A stretch of 59,331 nucleotides of DNA, taken from the NCBI RefSeq assembly GCF_016862375.1, contig NZ_BOMV01000041.1, positions 1 through 59,331 on the forward strand, given 5' to 3'. Position 1 is the first letter of the stretch, and each line of letters starts with the position of its first letter. Source of the stretch: Paractinoplanes rishiriensis. Lineage in GTDB: Bacteria; Actinomycetota; Actinomycetes; Mycobacteriales; Micromonosporaceae. The position numbers and the translations under genes are program-made. The notes beneath the pieces were generated by a model. That model saw only the letters and a program-made list of their open reading frames with translations. It was not told the DNA's origin and made no database searches. This document shows positions 53,041-59,331 of the stretch, one piece after another.

Positions 53041-55526
53041 TCGACATCCCGGAGCTCTCGCTCGTCGCGCTGGTCGGCATCTCCGGATCCGGCAAGTCGA
53101 CCTTCGCCGGTACGCATTTCAAGCCCACCCAGGTGCTGTCCTCCGACTACTTCCGGGGCCTGGTGGCCGACGACGAGAACGACCAGTCCGCCTCGGGCGA
53201 CGCGTTCGAGGTGCTGCACTACGTGGCCGGCAAGCGGCTGGCGGCCGGGCGGCTCACCGTGGTCGACGCCACCAACCTGCTGCCGCACGCCCGGGCCGGC
53301 CTGGTCAAGGTGGCCCGCGAGCACGACGTGCTGCCGGTGGCGATCGTCCTGGACGTGCCGGAGGCGCTCGCCTGGGAACGCACCGAATCCCGGCCGGACC
53401 GCACGTTCGGCCGTCAGGTGATCAGCCGCATGCACCGTGACCTGCGACGTTCGCTCGGGTCGCTGGCCCGGGAGGGGTTCCGCAAGGTGCACGTGCTGCG
53501 CGGTCCCGACGAGATCGCGGCTGCCGAGATCCGGTACGAGAAGCTGTTCAACGACAAGCGCGAGCTGACCGGCCCGTTCGACATCGTCGGCGACGTGCAC
53601 GGCTGCCGGGTAGAACTGGTGGCGCTGCTCGGCAAGCTCGGCTACGAGGTGGTGCTCGACGAGGCCGGGCACGCGGTCAACGCCGTACACCCGCACGGCC
53701 GTACCGCGGTCTTCGTGGGTGACCTGGTCGACCGGGGTCCGGACGCGCCGGGCGTCCTGCGCCTGGTGATGGGCATGGTGGCGGCCGGCACCGCGCTGTG
53801 CGTGCCGGGCAACCACGAGCAGAAGCTGGCCCGCAAGCTCAACGGCCGCAACGTGCAGCTCACGCACGGCCTGCCGGAGACGCTCGAGCAGCTGGCCCGC
53901 GAGCCCGACGAGTTCACCGCCGAGGTCAAGACCTTCATCGAGGGCCTGGTCAGCCACTACGTGCTGGACGACGGCAAGCTCGTGGTGGCGCACGCCGGCC
54001 TCAAGGAGGCCTACCAGGGCCGGGCGTCCGGGCGGGTGCGCAGCTTTGCGCTGTATGGGGAGACGACCGGCGAGACCGATGAGTACGGCCTGCCGGTGCG
54101 CTACCCGTGGGCGCGCGACTACCGCGGTTCGGCGGCGGTCGTCTACGGCCACACCCCCACCCCGAAGCCCGAGTGGATCAACAACACCATCTGCCTCGAC
54201 ACCGGTTGCGTCTTCGGCGGCGAGCTGACCGCGCTGCGCTGGCCGTCGCGCGAGCTGGTGGCGGTGCCGGCCGCCAAGGAGTACTACGCCCCGGTGCGGC
54301 CACTCGTCGCCGCAACCCGGCCGGACGACGGTCTCGACCTGACCGACGTCACCGGTCGCCGGCACCTCGATTACGGGTACGGGCGGACGACCGTCGCCGC
54401 CGAGAACGCGGCCGCGGCCCTGGAGGTGATGAGCCGGTTCGCGCTGGACCCGGCCACGCTGGTCTGGCTGCCGCCGACGATGGCGCCTTGCACGACCTCG
54501 ACCCTCGACGACTACCTGGAGCACCCGTCCTCGGCCTTCGCCGACCTGCGCGCCGCCGGCGTCGACCGGGTGGTGTGCGAGGAGAAGCACATGGGCTCGC
54601 GCGCCGTGGTCCGGGTCTCGCGGACCGGTGCCGGCGACGCGATCTGGACCCGCACCGGCCGGCCGTTCTTCGGCCCCGAGCTGGATGAGCCGCTGCTCGC
54701 CCGGGTGCGTGCCGCGGCCACCCCGCTGTTCGCCGAGCTGGCGACCGACTGGCTGCTGGTCGACGCCGAGCTGTTGCCCTGGTCGGCCAAGGCCGGCGGG
54801 CTGATCCGGGAGCGCTACGCCGGGATCGGCGCGGCCGGCCGGCACGCGCTGCCCGCCGCCCTCGGGGTGCTCGACCGGGTGGCCGCCCGTGGGCTGGACG
54901 TGGCCGCGTTGCGCGACCGGATCCAGCTGCGCACCGCGGAGATCGACGGATACACGGCCGCCTATCGCGCGTACGTGAAACCCACCGACGGCCTCGCCGG
55001 GGTGACGCTCGCGCCGTTCGCGCTCCTGGCCGGCGCCGGCGCCTCGTACACCCGAAAGGATCATGGCTGGCACCTGGCGCAGGCGGACCGCCTGGTCGCG
55101 GCAGACCCGGAGTTCTTCACCCCGACCCGCCGCATGGTGGTCGACCTCGGTGATCCCGCGGCCGAGTCGGCCGCCACCGAGTGGTGGCTCACGCTCACCG
55201 GCGCGGGCGGCGAGGGCATGGTGGTCAAGCCGTACGGTGGACTGGCCGTCACCGAGGGTAAGGGCCGCCTCGTCCAGCCGGGCGTGAAGTGCCGCGGCCG
55301 GGAGTACCTGCGGATCATTTACGGTCCCGAGTACACCCGCCCCGAGCAGCTCGCCGGTCTCCGCCGACGCAATCTCGGCCGTAAGCGCAACCTGGCACTG
55401 CGCGAGCACGGCCTGGGCCTGGCCGCCCTGGACCGGCTGGCCGAGGGTGCGCCGGTGTGGCGCGTCCACGAGCTGGTCTTCGCCATCCTGGCGGCCGAGT
55501 CGGAACCGGTCGACCCGCGTCTATGA
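53037..55526 (+). CDS. pnkp: Polynucleotide kinase-phosphatase-ligase Pnkp
   Basis: The 829-residue protein has three catalytic parts: an N-terminal 5' kinase with P-loop VGISGSGKST (about 13-22), a central metallophosphatase with GDVHGC (185-190), GDLVDRGPD (228-236), GNHE (258-261) and VAHAGL (317-322), and a C-terminal adenylyltransferase/ligase with Lys517 in EKHMG. It heals and, together with Hen1, seals broken tRNA or other RNA. The ATG at 53037 overlaps the Hen1 stop. Both genes follow the LPXTG and small acidic genes on the same strand; co-transcription with these is possible. Confidence 0.97.
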   Translation: MIDIPELSLVALVGISGSGKSTFAGTHFKPTQVLSSDYFRGLVADDENDQSASGDAFEVLHYVAGKRLAAGRLTVVDATNLLPHARAGLVKVAREHDVLPVAIVLDVPEALAWERTESRPDRTFGRQVISRMHRDLRRSLGSLAREGFRKVHVLRGPDEIAAAEIRYEKLFNDKRELTGPFDIVGDVHGCRVELVALLGKLGYEVVLDEAGHAVNAVHPHGRTAVFVGDLVDRGPDAPGVLRLVMGMVAAGTALCVPGNHEQKLARKLNGRNVQLTHGLPETLEQLAREPDEFTAEVKTFIEGLVSHYVLDDGKLVVAHAGLKEAYQGRASGRVRSFALYGETTGETDEYGLPVRYPWARDYRGSAAVVYGHTPTPKPEWINNTICLDTGCVFGGELTALRWPSRELVAVPAAKEYYAPVRPLVAATRPDDGLDLTDVTGRRHLDYGYGRTTVAAENAAAALEVMSRFALDPATLVWLPPTMAPCTTSTLDDYLEHPSSAFADLRAAGVDRVVCEEKHMGSRAVVRVSRTGAGDAIWTRTGRPFFGPELDEPLLARVRAAATPLFAELATDWLLVDAELLPWSAKAGGLIRERYAGIGAAGRHALPAALGVLDRVAARGLDVAALRDRIQLRTAEIDGYTAAYRAYVKPTDGLAGVTLAPFALLAGAGASYTRKDHGWHLAQADRLVAADPEFFTPTRRMVVDLGDPAAESAATEWWLTLTGAGGEGMVVKPYGGLAVTEGKGRLVQPGVKCRGREYLRIIYGPEYTRPEQLAGLRRRNLGRKRNLALREHGLGLAALDRLAEGAPVWRVHELVFAILAAESEPVDPRL

Positions 55527-55627
55527 CCCACGTAGTACCAATGTCGGATTCGGACAACCTGTCGTACTGAAATTCCACAGGATCTACTCAGGGACCGGCT
55601 ACCAGGAGGCCGGTACCCTGGCTCCTC

Positions 55628-56452
55628 GTGGACATCCGTGCGCTGACCGAGCAGCTCGCCCTCAATCCCATGGACCCGACGGAACTGATCCAGACCTTCG
55701 GCCTGATCGGTATCTGGGCGATCATGTTCGCCGAAACCGGCCTGCTGGTCGGCTTCTTCTTCCCGGGCGACTCACTGCTGTTCCTGGCCGGCATCGCTTC
55801 CTCGCCGGTGGCCGACTCGGTCTTCGGCGAGGGCACCCGCCTGTCGTACGTGGGCCTGCTGATCGGCGCGCCGCTGGCCGCCATCGTGGGTGCACAGCTC
55901 GGGCACTGGCTGGGTGCCCGCTACGGCCGGCGGATGTTCGACAAACCCGAGTCAAAGCTTTTCAAGAAGGAGTACGTCGAAAAGGCGGAGTACTACTTCG
56001 AGAAGTTCGGCCCGGCCAAGGCCGTCGTGCTGGCCCGGTTCATCCCGATCGTCCGCACGTTCCTCAACCCGGTGGCCGGCACGCTGGGCATGCCCGCCAA
56101 GAAGTTCTTCCTGTGGAACGTGGTCGGCGCCATCCTCTGGTGCGACGGCATCCTGATCATCGGGCACGTGCTGGCCCAGCAGATCTACGACGCCATCGGC
56201 GACAAGATCGACCGGTACATCCTGCCGGTGGTGGCCCTGATCATCCTGATCTCGGTGCTGCCGATCCTCGTCGAGATCGTCCGCGAGCGCCGCCTCAAGA
56301 AGAAGAAGAAGGTCAAGTCCGACGAGCTGGACGCCGCGGCCGCGGTCGGCGTGGTCGCCGCTGCCAGCATCGCCGGCCTGGTCGAGGCCGCCCACCACCA
56401 CCACGACGACGAGGACGGCCACCCGCACAAGCCGCGCTCGCACCGCCGCTGA
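55628..56452 (+). CDS. DedA family membrane protein with His-rich tail
   Basis: The 274-residue protein has the DedA/SNARE-associated layout: a membrane-embedded core with LVGFFFPGDSLLFLAG, the VVLARFIPIVRTFLNPVAG motif and a C-terminal membrane segment. DedA proteins act in lipid flipping and envelope stability. Near the end come KKKKK and then HHHHDDEDGHPHK (residues about 255-270), an unusual metal-binding-like tail. The GTG start at 55628 is read from the frame. A hairpin terminator follows. Confidence 0.88.
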   Translation: MDIRALTEQLALNPMDPTELIQTFGLIGIWAIMFAETGLLVGFFFPGDSLLFLAGIASSPVADSVFGEGTRLSYVGLLIGAPLAAIVGAQLGHWLGARYGRRMFDKPESKLFKKEYVEKAEYYFEKFGPAKAVVLARFIPIVRTFLNPVAGTLGMPAKKFFLWNVVGAILWCDGILIIGHVLAQQIYDAIGDKIDRYILPVVALIILISVLPILVEIVRERRLKKKKKVKSDELDAAAAVGVVAAASIAGLVEAAHHHHDDEDGHPHKPRSHRR

Positions 56453-56480
56453 CGCAGCGGCCCTCCACCGGCTCAGCCGA

Positions 56481-56520
56481 AACTGGCCGCGCCCCCGCTC
56501 GGACGGGGACGCGGCCAGTT
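56481..56520. terminator. Bidirectional hairpin terminator
   Basis: An 11-bp perfect outer stem (aactggccgcg at 56481-56491, cgcggccagtt at 56510-56520) encloses a second short GC stem. It lies 28 nt after the DedA gene and 151 nt past the stop of the convergent aldolase gene. Confidence 0.75.
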
Positions 56521-56671
56521 CTATGCCGATGTCCGGTTTTGGCCTTGTCTGGTGTGCACTTAACGGTTCACAAGCCTTTAACACCCGACACAGTGGATTT
56601 CTACCGCTCCCGCGCCGCAAATCAGCATGATCACGACACGACGGTCTCGTCCGGGTGTGCTGGTGACGCCG

Positions 56672-57346
56672 TCAGATCGAGACGGCGGCGGAACCGGAAA
56701 GCCGGTCCAGGAACTGCTCCGGGCAGTCGCGCAGGTTTTCCAGGCGACCCGCCGCGAGCGCGCGGTAGGTCAGCTGGGCTGCCTCTTCGAGGTTGCGCGC
56801 CCTCTTGTGGGCGAGCTCGACCGAGTCACCCATCACGACACAGCCGTGGTGGCTCAGCACCAGGCAGTCCGTGCCGTCGGCAGCCATCGCCGCGGTAAGG
56901 GCCGCGACCTCGGTGCTGCCGGGATGCCGGAACGGCACCGTGGAGACCCGCCGCAGGTAGTAGGCGTGGTCGGTGGTGACGATCCGAATGTGTTCGCCCA
57001 GTGCGTCAAGCAGCAGGGCGGTCTGCGGATGCAGATGAACGACGGCGTTGACGTCCGGGCGGGCCCGGTACAACGCCAGGTGCAGGGCTACTTCGCTGGT
57101 CGGCTCGAGGCGCGGCGGCGGCACGGAGCCGACCGTCGCGGGCGAGCCATCTGATATCCGTACGGCCGCGAAGCTGCCCCGGCTGAGCCGGTCGAGCCAG
57201 GAACCGCTCGCGGTCACCCAGATGGCGTCCTCGTCGGGAACGCGGGCGGACAGGTTGCCGCCCGAACCGACGACGAGGCCCGCCTGGACCACGTCGTAGC
57301 CCACGTGCGCGAGCTGATCGCGCAGATCGCCGGGGACGTAGTTCAT
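56672..57346 (-). CDS. Class II aldolase/adducin-family protein
   Basis: The 224-residue protein has the FucA/AraD fold: VQAGLVVGSGGNLSAR, EPTSEVALHLALYR, zinc-binding VVHLHPQTA (His104, His106) and LSHHGCVVMG. Members include L-fuculose-phosphate aldolase and ribulose-5-phosphate epimerase; the substrate cannot be told here. ATG at 57346 follows GAGGAG with a spacing of 7 nt. The ArsR gene is 100 nt upstream on the same strand; no T-tract terminator is seen between them. Confidence 0.87.
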   Translation of the reverse strand: MNYVPGDLRDQLAHVGYDVVQAGLVVGSGGNLSARVPDEDAIWVTASGSWLDRLSRGSFAAVRISDGSPATVGSVPPPRLEPTSEVALHLALYRARPDVNAVVHLHPQTALLLDALGEHIRIVTTDHAYYLRRVSTVPFRHPGSTEVAALTAAMAADGTDCLVLSHHGCVVMGDSVELAHKRARNLEEAAQLTYRALAAGRLENLRDCPEQFLDRLSGSAAVSI

Positions 57347-57446
57347 CCGTTTACTCCTCGGGTCCGGGGGGTGGACTGGAGGCGGGACTTCGGCCTGGCG
57401 CCACGCCCCCATAACCATTGGTGGCGCCAGGCGCTGTCCCGTACGG

Positions 57447-57824
57447 TCAGCGAGCCTTCTTGGTGGCCCGCTTGCGGGGCGGAGTCAGCAGGTCGGCAAT
57501 AGTTGCGATGGCGGTCGGAACGAGGCGGTAGTAGGCCCACACGCCACGCTTCTCCCGCTCCAGGAGGCCGGCCTCGGTCAGAATGCGCAGGTGGTGGCTC
57601 ACGGTCGGCTGCGAGAGGCCCAGAGGGGCCGTCAGGTCGCAGACGCACGCTTCGCCGTCCGTTGCAGACTGGATGAGGCTCAGCAGCCGCAGCCGGGCCG
57701 GGTCGGCGAGTGCCTTCAGCACTCCCGCGAGCCGCTCGGCGTCGGCACGTTCAATAGGCTCGCCGGCAAGCGGCGAGATCTGAGGCATTGTCATTTCCGC
57801 CAACGCAGTTCCCACGATCTCCAT
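57447..57824 (-). CDS. ArsR/SmtB-family metal-sensing repressor
   Basis: The 125-residue protein has the ArsR winged helix (LADPARLRLLSLIQSATDGE, LGLSQPTVSHHLRILTEAGL). The alpha-3 metal site of arsenic or cadmium sensors is present: Cys60-Val-Cys62-Asp63 (EACVCDLTAPLG). A basic tail (PPRKRATKKAR) follows. Metal identity is not settled from sequence. Start is ATG at 57824; later in-frame ATGs (57794 and 57788) are possible. A 7-bp inverted repeat lies just upstream, a candidate operator. Confidence 0.9.
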   Translation of the reverse strand: MEIVGTALAEMTMPQISPLAGEPIERADAERLAGVLKALADPARLRLLSLIQSATDGEACVCDLTAPLGLSQPTVSHHLRILTEAGLLEREKRGVWAYYRLVPTAIATIADLLTPPRKRATKKAR

Positions 57825-57847
57825 CCTTCCACCAACTGCATCGATTC

Positions 57848-57865
57848 TCCTGCATGTGTGCAGGA
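57848..57865. promoter_or_regulatory. Inverted repeat upstream of the ArsR gene
   Basis: A perfect 7-bp inverted repeat, tcctgca (57848-57854), 4-nt spacer, tgcagga (57859-57865), lies 24-41 nt before the ArsR ATG. The position and symmetry suit a dimeric ArsR repressor. It could alternatively be part of an mRNA hairpin. Confidence 0.5.
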
Positions 57866-58154
57866 ACGAACCGGCTAACTTTCAGGCCGTAAGGCCGATA
57901 TCGATCACCTTGTTGGTTGATCGCGGGACCCTGTCCCGGACAACCTTTACCGCGGGACCGACTTCGGTCTCTGCCACCTGCAACGCCTCAGCCGCCGTCT
58001 GGTCGCTGCCCGTGCGTGTCGGGCTCTCGATCCCCGCCCCCAGGGTGAGCCGCCCCACATTGTCAATTCATCGATCCGTTTCGGACCGACCGTCCGTATC
58101 CACTGACGCTCCACACCACCTCGCCGCTGTCATGTCGCCACGCTGCGCGATCTC

Positions 58155-58265
58155 CTAGTCCTCGGCGGCAGGCGCCAGGAGTTCACGACCCGATGAAAGC
58201 ACGGGACCACGCTCCGCGACGGACAATTCAGTGATGAATTTACGCAGGTCGTGCCGTGCTTCCAT
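58155..58265 (-). CDS. Possible 36-residue peptide
   Basis: This short frame (start MEARHDLRKFITELSVAE) downstream of the AT-rich island looks protein-like: a helical, charged sequence without shadow composition. It has no clear ribosome binding site. The same frame can start further upstream at 58343, giving 62 residues. Treat as tentative. Confidence 0.3.
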   Translation of the reverse strand: MEARHDLRKFITELSVAERGPVLSSGRELLAPAAED

Positions 58266-58533
58266 GCATCGAGCGTACTGGCTGGAACGAAACCGGAACC
58301 TTTCGCCCCGCCGGGAAGGAAGGGAACTATTGACGCACTGCATTGACTCAATCTGAAAACAAACTTAACAGTTAAGGTAGACGGTTTCGCCCGCCCGGGC
58401 AGGCATCGACGCAGCTCAAAGCCCTTATGTCCGCCGTCACACCGCCTAGCGGCGACAGATCACCCGGTCGAGGTGCTGGGAAGGTCCTGTGAATCGCGTG
58501 ATCTGACCTTTACCCATCCAGCGAAAAACACCC

Positions 58534-58562
58534 TCCGGTCGGTTGGCCGCCAACCGACCGGA
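58534..58562 (-). terminator. Rho-independent terminator for the right-edge gene
   Basis: A perfect 13-bp stem (tccggtcggttgg at 58534-58546, ccaaccgaccgga at 58550-58562) with a 3-nt loop is followed on the minus strand by gggtg and a run of five T. It lies about 85 nt past the stop of the minus-strand gene at 58647. Confidence 0.8.
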
Positions 58563-58586
58563 CAGCCGATAGGGGGACATCACAGG

Positions 58587-58643
58587 ATGACAAAGCTACC
58601 CCGTTCGGGTGACCCACCGAGGTCGATACGGGACAGCCTGTGA
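58587..58643 (+). CDS. Possible 18-residue leader-type peptide
   Basis: An ATG at 58587 with an upstream AGGGGGACATCACAGG starts an 18-codon frame (MTKLPRSGDPPRSIRDSL) that ends just before the convergent gene's stop. There is nothing behind it on this strand. It could be chance. Confidence 0.2.
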   Translation: MTKLPRSGDPPRSIRDSL

Positions 58644-58646
58644 CCA

Positions 58647-59331
58647 CTACTCGACCGGCCGGGCCCAGTACTCGTCATCCGAACGGGTAACGCCCGCCTC
58701 CCGTCGCCGCGCACCGGAGTCATCCTCAGCACGCTCCGCAACCGTCCCACCGCCGCTCTTTGCGGCCGTATCGCCATCACCCCCACCCGATTCGGCCGAC
58801 CCGCCGCCGACCGAATCGGCAGCCGAACTCCCACCGGTCGTCGCCCCGTCACCCCGGTCAGAACCGGACGCTGGACTCCCGGCCCCCGCACCATCGGCGA
58901 CCCCGGCCTCGTTCAGCACCCCACCGCGAACGCCCGTAGATCCACCAGACTCGGCCGACGAGGACGCGGGTGTGGTCTCGGTCACCCCGTCCCCCGCCGG
59001 AGGCGCGGACGCCGCCGAGGAGGGCTCCGGAGTGGTATCCGTCACTCCGCCACTCGCGGCAGGCGATCCCGACGCAGCCTCACCACTCGCCGCGGCCGGC
59101 AATCCCGCCGAAGGCGCCGCGGAAGCGGCCGCACTCGCCCCGGTCGGCGCGGAGGCCGCATCCGGCGAAGAGCCGTAGCCGGGCGGCGGCATGTACGCCT
59201 GATCCGGCAGCGGTCCAGAAGGCGTCGACCAGACCCCGTAGCCGCCGGCGTTCGGCGGCGGCGTGAACCCGGGACCCTGGCCCGGCGCCGCACCAGGCCC
59301 GTAGGCACCCGGCCCGGGCGGCGCGGAGGAA
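58647..59331 (-). CDS. Partial Gly/Ala/Ser/Pro-rich protein, N-terminus beyond the window
   Basis: The frame is open from the stop at 58647 to the right edge; at least 228 residues are coded and the start lies outside. The part at the edge is rich in Pro, Gly and Tyr (GFTPPPNAGGYGVW, YMPPPGYGSS); the middle is Ala/Ser/Gly-rich with Thr and Glu; the C-terminus is EYWARPVE. It is low-complexity and probably disordered. No domain is seen, so I cannot name it; it may be the tail of a membrane or surface protein. A terminator with a T run lies downstream. Confidence 0.6.
   Translation of the reverse strand, partial: SSAPPGPGAYGPGAAPGQGPGFTPPPNAGGYGVWSTPSGPLPDQAYMPPPGYGSSPDAASAPTGASAAASAAPSAGLPAAASGEAASGSPAASGGVTDTTPEPSSAASAPPAGDGVTETTPASSSAESGGSTGVRGGVLNEAGVADGAGAGSPASGSDRGDGATTGGSSAADSVGGGSAESGGGDGDTAAKSGGGTVAERAEDDSGARRREAGVTRSDDEYWARPVE

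Larger units (their letters stand above)
57866..58646. other. Sparsely coding stretch with an AT-rich island
   Basis: No gene of normal size is supported in this 780-nt stretch. Positions 58321-58380 are clearly AT-richer than their surroundings and contain two attgac copies (58329-58334, 58342-58347) and the palindrome cttaac-a-gttaag (58364-58376), so they look like a promoter or operator. A strong hairpin lies at 58534-58562. Two tiny ORFs are listed separately at low confidence. Confidence 0.5.

Noticed and set aside
58381..58533. Possible riboswitch between the AT-rich island and the hairpin
   Set aside because: I could not match it to the conserved boxes of cobalamin, ydaO-type or other riboswitches I know, and there is no normal gene behind it.

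Overview
The window is high-GC actinobacterial chromosome, most likely from a member of the Micromonosporaceae (Actinoplanes-like). This rests on gene content (BldC, an Leu/Val dehydrogenase, a DUF3073 protein, a DUF3151 protein beside a class II aldolase, purS/purQ/purL), frequent GTG starts, and many 1-4 nt stop/start overlaps. The genus is an inference. I see no transposase, phage block, CRISPR array or rRNA. Most of the window looks like core chromosome with small lineage-specific insertions.

Layout. 0.4-5.5 kb: a flavin disulfide reductase plus Rieske/DUF2231 pair, a serine hydrolase, a membrane-anchored protein and a cyclase-family hydrolase. 5.8-6.1 kb: tRNA-Glu, tRNA-Asp and tRNA-Phe on the minus strand. 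6.2-12.6 kb: a light-response type cluster, with crtE-crtI-idi-MerR/B12 regulator on the minus strand and crtB-photolyase on the plus strand, around one 56-bp divergent promoter. 12.8-18.7 kb: small operons including a PrsW-like protease, KptA RNA 2'-phosphotransferase, a methyltransferase and a PPOX-family protein. 18.8-21.8 kb: bldC, a conserved unknown gene, valine/leucine dehydrogenase and DUF3073.

22.0-23.3 kb: a radical SAM/SPASM maturase whose 3' end overlaps a small gene encoding an 80-aa precursor with an Asn/aromatic C-terminus. This is a cyclophane (triceptide) type RiPP locus. 23.4-42.3 kb: purine biosynthesis (purM, purF, purL, purQ, purS, purB, purD, purA) with other genes between: a sterol-carrier-like protein, a Gly/Tyr-rich membrane protein, an MFS/ArsR pair, an SCP2 protein and a two-component system. 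PurL has an extra acidic C-terminal tail of about 220 residues.

42.3-49.7 kb: a diacylglycerol-kinase-like protein with an N-terminal Cys cluster, a ParA-like ATPase with a long Pro-rich N-terminus, DUF3151, an ADP-ribosylglycohydrolase-like protein, a LOG-like protein and fructose-bisphosphate aldolase. 49.9-55.5 kb: an LPXTG surface protein, a tiny acidic ORF and the Hen1-Pnkp RNA repair pair. 55.6-59.3 kb: a DedA protein, a class II aldolase, a metal-sensing ArsR regulator, a sparsely coding AT-rich stretch, and a Gly/Ala/Ser-rich gene that runs off the right edge.

The most noteworthy items are the RiPP locus, the B12/MerR regulator with changed photoreceptor residues, the PurL tail and the Gly/Tyr-rich membrane protein. 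All functions are inferred by reading the sequence; no database search was run.
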